A program made the translations under genes and the position numbers. From Sedimentibacter sp. SX930 (lineage in GTDB: Bacteria; Bacillota; Bacilli; Lactobacillales; Aerococcaceae), in contig MUZD01000001.1 of NCBI GenBank assembly GCA_002155105.1, forward strand, positions 372,001 to 436,000: a DNA stretch of 64,000 nt, given 5' to 3'. A model generated the notes under the pieces. That model did not search any database. It was not told the origin of the DNA and worked only from the letters and a program-made list of their open reading frames with translations. Each line of letters begins with the position of its first letter. Positions within the stretch are counted from its first letter, which is position 1. Below, in pieces: positions 48,095-56,309 of the stretch.

Positions 48095-49195
48095 TTAGTC
48101 TTCCGGCCAAACTTCTTTGGCGATTTCCACAACGTGGCGTACTTTAGCCCATTGTTCTTCTTCCGTCAGCAAGTTGCCTTCTTCGGTGGAGGCGAATCCG
48201 CATTGCGGGCTCAACGCCAATTGATCCAAAGGCACATATTTGCTGGCCTCTTTGATGCGGGCTTTGATTTCTTCTTTGTCTTCCAGCTCAGCTGTCTTCG
48301 AAGTAACCAGACCTAATACGATGCGGCCTTTGCCTTTGAAGAAGGCAAGTGGCTCGAAACCGCCGGAACGATCGGTATCATACTCCAGGAAGTAACCGTC
48401 AAAGCTTGTTTGTCCGAACAGTTCTTCTGCAATCGGATCATAAGCGCCTTCCAACGAGTGGTGGGATTTGTAGTTACCGCGACAGACATGCGTCGTCAAG
48501 ATAAGATCAGCAGGTTTTGCTTCGATGATGGCTTGAACGTTCTCGGCAGCAATGCGTTTGGAAGCTTTGTACTCTTCCGAATCATTCGCGAAGTTGCAAA
48601 GGAAACCCCAGTGCACATCGTCCAATTGCAGGTAACGGCAGCCTAGGTCGTAGAAAGCCTGGACAGTGTCGATATAGGCTTGTTGCACGTCCGCTTGGTA
48701 CGCTTCAACCGAAGGATAGATCTCTTCGTTGCGGTAGCCTGGATAGAAAACTTCGTTCGGGCTAGGGATTGTGAATTTCGCTACGCCTTGGTCACCGACG
48801 ATTTCGTTCAATGATTTGAAAGCAGCCAGGAAAGGATGGTTCGGATTGAAGGAGATTTTGCCGACGTTGCGGAAAGCATACTTGCGGACTTCAACATCCC
48901 CGAAGTCGTAGCCGTGTTCCGGCACATAGCCTTCAAATCCGTTCAGGTTTTCGATGAAATCGATATGCCACCAAGAGCGACGGAATTCGCCATCAGTGAA
49001 ACCTTTCAATCCGTTTTCCTTTTGATCTTTGACCAGTTTCGTGATTTCTTCCGTTTCCACTTGGTCCAAAGCGGCTGCGTCGATTTCGCCGGCTGCAAAT
49101 TTCAAGCGCGCTTCCTTCAATGGTTCCGTGCGTAAAAAGCTCCCTACGTGGTCGGCTCTGAATGGTAAAGTTGTTGTTTTTTGTGCTGTTGTCAT
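48095..49195 (-). CDS. MetE-like (YxjG/YxjH) methionine synthase family protein
   Basis: A 366-residue cobalamin-independent methyltransferase homologous to the catalytic half of MetE. Zinc ligands are recognisable as His/Cys in LTTHVCRGNY and Cys in LSPQCGFAS, and the start RADHVGSFLRTEPL and the ESDAW-equivalent barrel segments are typical. Proteins of this size methylate homocysteine from an alternative donor; the exact donor is unknown. A T-box leader with an AUG specifier lies upstream, so expression should rise on methionine starvation. Confidence 0.9.
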   Translation of the reverse strand: MTTAQKTTTLPFRADHVGSFLRTEPLKEARLKFAAGEIDAAALDQVETEEITKLVKDQKENGLKGFTDGEFRRSWWHIDFIENLNGFEGYVPEHGYDFGDVEVRKYAFRNVGKISFNPNHPFLAAFKSLNEIVGDQGVAKFTIPSPNEVFYPGYRNEEIYPSVEAYQADVQQAYIDTVQAFYDLGCRYLQLDDVHWGFLCNFANDSEEYKASKRIAAENVQAIIEAKPADLILTTHVCRGNYKSHHSLEGAYDPIAEELFGQTSFDGYFLEYDTDRSGGFEPLAFFKGKGRIVLGLVTSKTAELEDKEEIKARIKEASKYVPLDQLALSPQCGFASTEEGNLLTEEEQWAKVRHVVEIAKEVWPED

Positions 49196-49249
49196 GGTAT
49201 TTTCCTTCTTTCAATTTTTATTTTTTGTCAAACGATATCGTACAGTAAA

Positions 49250-49545
49250 AAAAATACGCCCCTGCACATTGCTGTGCAAGGACGTATGATTGCTCATCGT
49301 GATACCACCTTGGTTCAGGGTATGCTCGCGCATGCCCCCTCAGTCAGTACGCAAGACGACCAATAGTCTTGTTATACTGCGGCATTGTAACGTATGCTAA
49401 CGTGGCTTGCTGAGGCCCTAAGGCGTTCGCAAACCAATCACTCTAAGACCATTTTCTGGATGACTTTCCTGTCCTCTTCTCAGCTGCCGAGGTTCTCTGT
49501 GCATTTCCGTTATCCGTACTCTTCTTTTCACCGTGAGGTTGTTTG
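49250..49545 (-). promoter_or_regulatory. Methionine-type T-box leader
   Basis: On the minus strand the conserved T-box AAGGTGGTATCACG lies at 49311-49298 and is followed by a terminator (AATACGCCCC and TACGTCCTTGCACA stem, T-run at 49260-49253). Upstream is a stem I region with the AGAGAAC and GAGTGA-like conserved bases; the probable specifier AUG is at 49452-49450 within AAAATGGTC. Binding of uncharged tRNA-Met would form the antiterminator and turn on the MetE-like gene. Confidence 0.88.
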
Positions 49546-49556
49546 AATTTATATAC

Positions 49557-49585
49557 ATAATAACAACACGATTAGTAAGTGTCAA
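49557..49585 (-). promoter_or_regulatory. Promoter of the T-box leader
   Basis: TTGACA (49585-49580), 17 bp, TATTAT (49562-49557) is close to consensus and ends just upstream of the T-box RNA. It lies beside the 3' end of the ArAE gene. Confidence 0.85.
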
Positions 49586-49604
49586 ATGTTTTCTCACGGA
49601 AAAC

Positions 49605-50576
49605 TCATTTTTTTGTAATTATTTCCGCTGCGTACTCTTCGTAGAACATTTTTTTCGTCTGGATGAAGCGTCTGAAGTCGTTCAGCAACTGGAACAGGAT
49701 GGCGCGGTTTTCGAACTCTGCACGGGTGGCCGGCAACTCGCTTTCGCGGAATGATTGCAGCAATGAATCGATGTCCTCCATCAGATAAATCCCGGTGTTC
49801 TGCTCATGCAGCTGGGCGGCAGTCAGGAAGAATAGGCCAGCTAAAATCTTGTTTTCGCTTGTCGGCAGCGCGCACAAGCCGAGGTTGGTGGCCATATATT
49901 TCAGGATAGTGACCTGCTCGCTGCGCATATCGAAGTAGCGGATATTGTAGGTCGATTGGTCCAACAGCTGATTGTCGAATTCCGCATAGACGACTTGCCG
50001 GTATTTTTCCAATTGATCATCCAATTCGTCCAACAACCGGCTTTGGTTGCGGTCCTCCCCCTCGCGAAGGGCGACGCTGAAACTATGCAGCACTTCCTTC
50101 ATTTGCGTCTCCACTTGTTCCCGAAGCAAAATGATTTGGCTCGCTTTGGAGGGCATATAAAGATTGAACAAAATAGCCACGCCGGCGCCGATCATCATCA
50201 GGGCGAGTTCGTTCAGAAGCCAAGGAAAGCTTGTCTGCTTTTCCAGCAATAGATGCGTCACAAGCACCGAACAAGGCGCGATGCCGGATTGAAGATTGAA
50301 GCGATAGGCCAATGGTACGTAAAACAGCAGATAGACGCCGAACACGACGATGTGAAAGCCGAAGAGGCGGAACAGGATCGTGGCGATCGTCAATGCCAGC
50401 ACTGTGGAGGCAATCCGCTGCAGAGCCGTCATAACGGAGGATTTTTTGGTGTCCAGCACGCTGAGGATTGCGATGACCCCGGCTGCAACGGAATAATTCA
50501 ACTGAAAAAATTGCGCAATCAGAATGGCGATGACTGTAGCAAAAGCGATTTTTATGGTGCGATGGTTCAAACTCAT
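49605..50576 (-). CDS. Aromatic acid exporter (ArAE_1/DUF939) family protein
   Basis: A 323-residue membrane protein with about five or six helices in the first 150 residues (IAFATVIAILIAQFF, AAGVIAILSVL, LTIATILFRLFGFHIV) and a long cytoplasmic C-terminal helical domain. It begins with the SLNHRTIKIAFA pattern of Firmicute YgaE/YqjA-type FUSC proteins. ATG 50576 has AAAGGAG at 8 bases. The substrate is unproven; aromatic carboxylates are inferred from the family name. Confidence 0.85.
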   Translation of the reverse strand: MSLNHRTIKIAFATVIAILIAQFFQLNYSVAAGVIAILSVLDTKKSSVMTALQRIASTVLALTIATILFRLFGFHIVVFGVYLLFYVPLAYRFNLQSGIAPCSVLVTHLLLEKQTSFPWLLNELALMMIGAGVAILFNLYMPSKASQIILLREQVETQMKEVLHSFSVALREGEDRNQSRLLDELDDQLEKYRQVVYAEFDNQLLDQSTYNIRYFDMRSEQVTILKYMATNLGLCALPTSENKILAGLFFLTAAQLHEQNTGIYLMEDIDSLLQSFRESELPATRAEFENRAILFQLLNDFRRFIQTKKMFYEEYAAEIITKK

Positions 50577-50807
50577 GGGCGACACTCCTTTCTTCTAGGA
50601 TAGTGGATTTTGATGCTTTTGACCAGTGTTTTCGGAAGCAGGAAAACCTTGGCTTTATTACGCCAAAAATGGATTTTCTAATCAAAAAAACACTATATCT
50701 CGTTTTGCTTGCGTGGTATGATACTAAATGTTGTTCCGCAAATCAGCGGATCGGAAGTTACATAAAAATACAGAAATAATCAGATAACACCAAAGGAAGG
50801 GATATGA

Positions 50808-51488
50808 TTGAGCGTGCTGGTAATGGCAGGAATGATAGGTGCTGGAAAGTCGACCTACACTGAAATGATTTCAAGAAGATTGGGGACGGAGGCCTTTTTC
50901 GAAAGCGTCGATTACAATCCGATCTTGGATAAATTTTATGATAATCCACAAAAATGGGCTTTCAGCCTTCAAATATATTTCTTGAATACACGTTTCCGCA
51001 GCATCAAGGCTGCATTGACTGATGACAATAATGTCTTGGACCGTTCCATATATGAAGACGCGTTGTTCACGCGGGTTAACCACCTGCAAGGCAACATCTC
51101 CCAAGAAGAGATGGATATCTACAACGACCTGTTGGCGAACATGATGGAAGAACTGGAAGGCATGCCCAGAAAAGCGCCGGATTTGCTGATCTATCTGGAT
51201 GGTTCATTCGAGACGATTTTGGAACATATCCGCAAGCGCGGCCGTGAATTTGAGCAGATCGAGGATGATTCCGAGTTATTGGCCTACTATGAATTGCTAT
51301 TCAAAAATTATGAGCAATGGTATCAGGAGTACGATCAAAGTCCAAAAATCAAGATCAACATCGATACGTTCGACATCGTCAATAACAGCGGTGATGAAGA
51401 GCAGGTCATGGCCATCATCGAAAAAGCGCTCTTGGAAGTCCGCGGCGAAGAGGCCGGATTGACTTATGCCGGAAGCAATATCGTATAA
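50808..51488 (+). CDS. Deoxynucleoside kinase (dAK/dGK family)
   Basis: A 226-residue kinase with P-loop GMIGAGKST (about 8-16), the DRS motif in NVLDRSIYEDALF, and lid arginines in IRKRGREFEQ. This matches Firmicute deoxyadenosine/deoxyguanosine kinases used in purine deoxynucleoside salvage. The start is TTG 50808 behind AAGGAAGGG; no in-frame ATG fits the conserved N-terminus. A terminator follows. Confidence 0.9.
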   Translation: MSVLVMAGMIGAGKSTYTEMISRRLGTEAFFESVDYNPILDKFYDNPQKWAFSLQIYFLNTRFRSIKAALTDDNNVLDRSIYEDALFTRVNHLQGNISQEEMDIYNDLLANMMEELEGMPRKAPDLLIYLDGSFETILEHIRKRGREFEQIEDDSELLAYYELLFKNYEQWYQEYDQSPKIKINIDTFDIVNNSGDEEQVMAIIEKALLEVRGEEAGLTYAGSNIV

Positions 51489-51513
51489 GTGACAGATCAT
51501 TCAGGTCGTCATC

Positions 51514-51553
51514 AAACAGCAGCAGTGCCATTCGGTGCGACTGCTGTTTTTTT
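51514..51553 (+). terminator. Terminator after deoxynucleoside kinase
   Basis: AAACAGCAGCAGT pairs with ACTGCTGTTT, followed by a T-run. Confidence 0.88.
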
Positions 51554-51660
51554 GGCGAGAAAGCATAAATTTTTCGCGAGGGACCGAAGCATATGATGGG
51601 TTTATGTAATATAATTAGGAAACAGACATAAATGACAGTTGAAGAGGACGGAACCAGACG

Positions 51661-52251
51661 ATGGCGGCGGATAGGGCAGAACAAGCAGTGAATGTGGAGC
51701 AATGGCAAGCAATCAATGAACGGGATCAGCGTTTTGATGGAGAATTTTTTTACGCGGACAGGAATACACAATTGTACTGCAAGCCGTCCTGTTCTTCCCG
51801 GCTTCCTAAATTCAATCATGTCTGCATTTTTATCTCATCTGAGGATGCGGAGGCGAATGGCTACAGTCCTTGCCGCAGATGCAGACCAAACGGGAAGGGC
51901 GTTACGGATCTGGAATGGGCCGGCCAAGCCGAACGCTTTATCCATAACCATTATCAACACCCATTGAGCGTGAATAGCATTGCCGAAGCCTGTCATGGCC
52001 CCTCGTCGGAACTGCAGCAGGTTTTCATCCGGATCTATGGCGTTTCGTTGCTGGACTATTTGGATCGTGTCAGGATGGATCAAGCGCGCTACTTGCTGAT
52101 TCATTCAAGACGCTTCATCAAGCAAATAGCCGAACTGGTCGGAATACCCTCAGCGGCGGAATTTTCCCGCAAATTCAAGGAAAAGGAAGGCATGGCGCCG
52201 ACCTTATACCGCCGGCGCGTGCGCAAGCGCGAAAGAGAGCAACGGTACTGA
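51661..52251 (+). CDS. adaA: AdaA-type DNA methylphosphotriester methyltransferase/regulator
   Basis: A 196-residue protein with the Ada zinc domain, in which four cysteines appear in YCKPSCSSRLP and PCRRCRP, followed by an AraC-type helix-turn-helix pair (about 95-190, ending KFKEKEGMAPTLYRR). In AdaA one cysteine takes a methyl group from DNA phosphotriesters and switches on transcription. No adaB/ogt gene is adjacent, which is atypical. The likely ATG is 51661 with ACGGAACC ahead, a weak ribosome binding site. Confidence 0.9.
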   Translation: MAADRAEQAVNVEQWQAINERDQRFDGEFFYADRNTQLYCKPSCSSRLPKFNHVCIFISSEDAEANGYSPCRRCRPNGKGVTDLEWAGQAERFIHNHYQHPLSVNSIAEACHGPSSELQQVFIRIYGVSLLDYLDRVRMDQARYLLIHSRRFIKQIAELVGIPSAAEFSRKFKEKEGMAPTLYRRRVRKREREQRY

Positions 52252-52283
52252 TGACCTACTATAGTACAAACAAATTAATTGAG

Positions 52284-52330
52284 AGCAAAACAGCAGGCCA
52301 ACCGATCGGCGGTAACTTGCTGTTTTTTAT
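52284..52330 (+). terminator. Terminator after adaA
   Basis: AAACAGCAGG pairs with CTTGCTGTTT across a partially paired interior, followed by T-rich sequence. Confidence 0.8.
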
Positions 52331-52346
52331 TTTGGGTTAAAATCAT

Positions 52347-52375
52347 TTGACATAAATCGTCTACAGATGTAAACT
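52347..52375 (+). promoter_or_regulatory. Copper operon promoter with CopY operator
   Basis: TTGACA (52347-52352), 17 bp, TAAACT (52370-52375). The cop box TACAGATGTA (52362-52371, consensus TACANNTGTA) overlaps the -10, so CopY would block polymerase until copper releases it. Confidence 0.92.
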
Positions 52376-52415
52376 TACTTCAGAAGCAAGAAACAGCAAC
52401 GAAAGGATGAAAAGA

Positions 52416-52892
52416 ATGACCGATTCGACACAGAAGAAGATAACCGATGCTGAATGGGAAGTCATGCGTGTTGTCTGGACAAACGGGAAAGCTACCAGCC
52501 GGGAAATCATTTCGGTTCTGCAGGAAAAAATGGATTGGAAACAAGCCACCGTAAAAACGCTGATCGGAAGACTCGTCGACAAAGGCTTGTTGGCAACGGA
52601 ACCGATCGGCAATAAATTCATCTACAGCGCAAACGTATCCGAACAGGAAAGCGTCGGCGGCGCTACTGAAGATCTTTTGGCGCACGTCTGCACGAAAAAA
52701 GTCGGCAGCACGATAGTGGAACTGATCGAAAGAGCGACGCTGAGCCACGCGGATGTGGCGCTGCTGGAAAAGGTGATCGCTGCCAAAAAAAGGACGGCAG
52801 TCGATGAAGTGAAGTGCATGTGCACGCCAGGACAATGCAACTGCAAACAAACCGGTTGCGTACACAAGGAGGAGTCGCCCGATGGAAAATAA
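52416..52892 (+). CDS. copY: CopY-type copper-responsive repressor
   Basis: A 158-residue BlaI/MecI-superfamily winged-helix protein (ITDAEWEVMRVVWTNGKATS, WKQATVKTLIGRLVDKGLL) with a C-terminal metal-binding CxCxxxxCxC motif, CMCTPGQCNC. In known CopY, Zn is bound there in the repressing state and displaced by Cu(I). ATG 52416 is chosen since GAAAGGA precedes it by 8 bases; ATG 52407 overlaps that sequence. It overlaps copA by 11 bases. Confidence 0.95.
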   Translation: MTDSTQKKITDAEWEVMRVVWTNGKATSREIISVLQEKMDWKQATVKTLIGRLVDKGLLATEPIGNKFIYSANVSEQESVGGATEDLLAHVCTKKVGSTIVELIERATLSHADVALLEKVIAAKKRTAVDEVKCMCTPGQCNCKQTGCVHKEESPDGK

Positions 52893-55347
52893 AAGTTATG
52901 ATATAGAAGGCATGAGTTGTGCATCGTGCTCACAGGCCGTGGAAAAAGCGGCAGCTAAAGTCGCAGGCGTCAAGGAAGCCACAGTCAACTTGGCGACCGA
53001 GAAATTGACGGTTGCTGTCGATGAAAGCCATTTTTCCGAAGAAATTCTGAAGAATGCAGTCGATGCAGCTGGCTACGTTTTGGTGGCAAACAAGAAAGAA
53101 AAGACGTTTCTGATCGAAGGTATGAGTTGCGCTTCGTGTTCTCAAACTGTGGAAAAAGTGACCCGGGCAGTTGCCGGTGTATCTGATGCGTCAGTGAACT
53201 TGGCTACCGAAAAAATGGTCATCTCCTACGATCCGACCGTGCTTCATCCAGGGGATATCGAAAAAGTTGTGGCCGAAGCCGGCTACAAGGCGATCGAAGA
53301 GAGCGCTACTGTAGAAGAAAGCGACCAAAACCAAGCGAAGAAAGAACAGCACATCAAAAATATGTGGAGGCGCTTCTGGCTCTCAGCAGTATTCACGGTT
53401 CCGCTGCTGTATCTCGCGATGGGCCACATGTTGGGCTTGCCGTTGCCGATGAGCCTCCATCCGACTATGTACCCAGTCACGTTCGCGCTCACACAACTCT
53501 TGCTGACGATTCCAGTGATGGTGCTCGGGACGAAATTTTTTACAGTAGGATTCAAGTCCTTGTTCAAAGGACACCCGAATATGGACTCGCTGGTGGCTTT
53601 GGGGACCAGTACTGCCTTTCTGTATAGCCTATATGGCACCTTTGCAGCAATCGGAGGGAACAACGAACTTGTCATGAACTTGTATTACGAATCGGCGGCT
53701 GTCATATTGACGCTGATCACGCTCGGGAAGTACTTCGAGGCCGTTTCAAAAGGCAAGACTTCAGAGGCCATCAAAAAGTTGATGGGCTTAGCGCCTAAGA
53801 CAGCCTGCGTTATCCGTGACGGCAATGAGCAGGAAATCAAACTGGATGCTGTTATGGTAGGGGATATTTTGGTTGTCCGTCCCGGCGAAAAAATGGCTGT
53901 CGATGGAAAAGTGACGGAAGGCCTGACATCTGTTGATGAATCGATGCTGACAGGCGAGAGCATGCCCGTGGAGAAAAAAGCGGGCGATGCCATCATCGGC
54001 GGCAGCATCAACAAAAATGGTTCCATCCAGTACCGTGCCGAAAAAGTCGGGAAAGATACGGCTCTTGCGCAGATCATCAAGTTGGTGGAAGATGCCCAAG
54101 GTTCAAAAGCGCCGATCGCAAAACTAGCTGACACGATTTCGGGCTACTTCGTTCCGATCGTCATCGGGCTCGCTGTTCTGGCCGGTTTGTCTTGGTATTT
54201 CCTGGGACAAGAATCCTGGATTTTCGCACTGACCATCACGATTTCGGTCTTGGTCATCGCTTGTCCTTGCGCTTTGGGTTTGGCCACACCTACCGCCATC
54301 ATGGTGGGTACCGGCAAGGGCGCCGAGAACGGTGTGCTGATCAAAAGCGGGACGGCTCTGGAAGTGACGCATAAAATTCAGACAATCGTTTTCGACAAGA
54401 CGGGGACAATCACGGAAGGCAAGCCGAAAGTTACTGATGTCTTGGTCCGTGAAGGACTCGATCCGGATGAATTGTTGTTGCTGGCGGCATCGGCCGAAAA
54501 AGGTTCGGAGCATCCGCTCGGCGAAGCAATCGTTCGTGATGCCGAGGAGAAACAGCTGTCTTTATTGAAACCATCCGCCTTCAAGGCGCTGCCTGGCTTC
54601 GGTATTGCTGTCACAATCGATGGGAAAGAGCTTTTGCTGGGGAATGAAAAGTTGATGCTGAACCATGCGATCGGGCTCGGTTCATTTGCTGAAACATCCC
54701 ACACGCTGGCTGAACAAGGCAAAACACCGATGTACATCGCAATGGATGGAGAATTGGCCGGCATCATCGCTGTTGCCGATACGGTGAAAGCAAGCAGTGC
54801 GGCCGCGATAAAAAAACTGCGTGGCATGGGCATCGAAATCGCGATGATCACCGGCGACAATAAACGTACGGCGCAAGCCATCGCTAATCAGGTGGGCATC
54901 GACCGTGTCCTGAGTGAAGTGTTGCCTGAAGACAAAGCGGAAGAAGTCAAGAAGCTGCAACAGGGAGGCCGCAAAGTCGCCATGGTTGGAGACGGCGTTA
55001 ATGATGCACCGGCATTGGCCCAAGCAGATATCGGTATCGCCATCGGATCAGGGACGGACGTCGCCATCGAATCAGCGGATATCGTTCTGATGAAGAGCGA
55101 CCTGATGGCAGTAGCCACAGCCGTCGAACTCAGCAAAGCAACCATCAAAAACATCAAGGAAAATCTGTTCTGGGCATTCGCCTATAATGTCCTGGGCATT
55201 CCTGTCGCGATGGGAATCCTGCACGTCTTCGGAGGGCCCTTGTTGAATCCGATGATCGCCGGAGCAGCGATGAGTTTCAGCTCGGTGTCGGTTGTGTTGA
55301 ATGCGTTACGTCTGAAAGGATTCAAACCCTCCGTCTCAAAACGGTAA
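52882..55347 (+). CDS. copA: Copper-translocating P-type ATPase
   Basis: An 821-residue P1B-type ATPase. It has two N-terminal heavy-metal domains (GMSCASCSQAVEK and GMSCASCSQTVEK), eight predicted membrane helices, the CPC translocation motif (461-463), phosphorylation site D505 in DKTGT, the HP dipeptide in SEHPLGEA, and GDGVNDAPALAQADIGIA. It exports Cu(I). AAGGAGGAG precedes the ATG inside the end of copY. copZ follows after 35 bases. Confidence 0.97.
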   Translation: MENKSYDIEGMSCASCSQAVEKAAAKVAGVKEATVNLATEKLTVAVDESHFSEEILKNAVDAAGYVLVANKKEKTFLIEGMSCASCSQTVEKVTRAVAGVSDASVNLATEKMVISYDPTVLHPGDIEKVVAEAGYKAIEESATVEESDQNQAKKEQHIKNMWRRFWLSAVFTVPLLYLAMGHMLGLPLPMSLHPTMYPVTFALTQLLLTIPVMVLGTKFFTVGFKSLFKGHPNMDSLVALGTSTAFLYSLYGTFAAIGGNNELVMNLYYESAAVILTLITLGKYFEAVSKGKTSEAIKKLMGLAPKTACVIRDGNEQEIKLDAVMVGDILVVRPGEKMAVDGKVTEGLTSVDESMLTGESMPVEKKAGDAIIGGSINKNGSIQYRAEKVGKDTALAQIIKLVEDAQGSKAPIAKLADTISGYFVPIVIGLAVLAGLSWYFLGQESWIFALTITISVLVIACPCALGLATPTAIMVGTGKGAENGVLIKSGTALEVTHKIQTIVFDKTGTITEGKPKVTDVLVREGLDPDELLLLAASAEKGSEHPLGEAIVRDAEEKQLSLLKPSAFKALPGFGIAVTIDGKELLLGNEKLMLNHAIGLGSFAETSHTLAEQGKTPMYIAMDGELAGIIAVADTVKASSAAAIKKLRGMGIEIAMITGDNKRTAQAIANQVGIDRVLSEVLPEDKAEEVKKLQQGGRKVAMVGDGVNDAPALAQADIGIAIGSGTDVAIESADIVLMKSDLMAVATAVELSKATIKNIKENLFWAFAYNVLGIPVAMGILHVFGGPLLNPMIAGAAMSFSSVSVVLNALRLKGFKPSVSKR

Positions 55348-55382
55348 GGGAATATCATACATAGAGAAAAGAGGAAACGATT

Positions 55383-55592
55383 ATGGAAAAAGAATTGATG
55401 CTAGAAGGAATGAAATGCGATGGCTGCGTAGCGACAGTCAAAGAGAAATTCTCTGCGATTGCAGGTGTGGAAGAGGTAACGGTTGATCTGGAAGGAAAGA
55501 AAGCAACAGTCAAGACGAACCAAGACATTTCCGAAGTGACTTTCAATGAAGCGTTGTCCGGTACGAAATTCAAAGTGACCGGCAGCAAATAA
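55383..55592 (+). CDS. copZ: Copper chaperone CopZ
   Basis: A 69-residue Atx1-like heavy-metal domain. The Cu site is GMKCDGCVATV (C-x-x-C), with the ferredoxin-like continuation VEEVTVDLEGKKATV. It would deliver Cu(I) to CopY or CopA. AAGAGGAAACG precedes the ATG and a terminator follows, closing the copYAZ operon. Confidence 0.95.
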   Translation: MEKELMLEGMKCDGCVATVKEKFSAIAGVEEVTVDLEGKKATVKTNQDISEVTFNEALSGTKFKVTGSK

Positions 55593-55610
55593 CTAAAAAC
55601 AGTGACCCTT

Positions 55611-55640
55611 CTCCCTCATGATTGCTGAGGGAGTTTTTTT
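55611..55640 (+). terminator. Terminator of the cop operon
   Basis: CTCCCTCA pairs with TGAGGGAG across TGATTGC, followed by eight T residues. Confidence 0.92.
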
Positions 55641-55735
55641 TCGCACAAATTTGTACATTTTTTCTGTTTGGCTATTGTAGTGAGCGCAATTTAGGAGTAG
55701 AATGGAACATGCAGTCCGGTCGAACAGACCAGCAT

Positions 55736-55806
55736 GCGGGCGTAGTTTAGTGGTAAAATGCGACCTTCCCAAGGTCATGTCGCGGGTCCGATTCCCGTCG
55801 CCCGCT
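55736..55806 (+). tRNA. tRNA-Gly (anticodon CCC)
   Basis: A 71-base cloverleaf: acceptor GCGGGCG (55736-55742) pairs with CGCCCGC (55799-55805) with discriminator T; the D arm contains AGTGGTA; the anticodon loop TTCCCAA gives CCC at 55768-55770; the T arm is CGGGTCCGATTCCCG (variant of GGTTCGA). The outer pair of the anticodon stem is a C-A mismatch. The 3' CCA is not encoded. A terminator lies 20 bases downstream. Confidence 0.95.
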
Positions 55807-55825
55807 TAAGGAATTGAATGCATCT

Positions 55826-55857
55826 TAACCTTACCGATAAATTCGGTAAGGTTTTTT
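55826..55857 (+). terminator. Terminator after tRNA-Gly
   Basis: AACCTTACCGA pairs with TCGGTAAGGTT and is followed by seven T residues. Confidence 0.92.
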
Positions 55858-56309
55858 TATTTATGTTTACAATAAGCAAATGTTTTGTAATAATTTTAAG
55901 TCATTAAAAGCGGAATGAGTCTTGCCCGCTTGGGAAATAACACGGATTGAAACATATGTTACAGATGTAACAACTGATAAATCAATGTTTTGTCTATATT
56001 TTGACATGGAGTTTGTGAAAAAAGACAGCTATTATGCCAATTGTTACAAATTGATTTTCTATATTACGACAGCGTAATATTTGACTTATGTTTGTAAGAT
56101 AAACAGATATTTGAGACAGTCACGTTAAGATGGAATAACAAAGAAGGGATATTTAACTTTAGCGATTTGATTCATGATAGGATTGTCTCTGTTGAAAGAA
56201 CTCCGATCGAGACCTGGATAAATACTTCATTTATCAAATAAAAAAGGTCATGAAGAGTATAAATTGCAATACGAAAACATTGCGAAGAGAAGAAAGGGAC
56301 AAAATAGAC
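55858..56309. other. Long AT-rich leader region of the LysM protein gene
   Basis: About 450 bases without a credible gene. It holds GTTACAGATGTAAC at 55958-55971, TTGTTACAAATTG near 56040, and a possible -35 TTGACT at 56081 with no good -10 (GATATT at 56106). A GTCTC/GAGAC inverted pair at 56184-56211 lies in the presumed message leader. Confidence 0.45.
55960..55969. promoter_or_regulatory. Cop-box-like palindrome TACAGATGTA
   Basis: Identical in all ten bases to the CopY operator at 52362. TTGAAA lies 7 bases upstream, with TAACAA overlapping its end as a weak -10. Function as a copper operator is speculative; a WalR- or other palindrome-binding site is an alternative. Confidence 0.35.
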
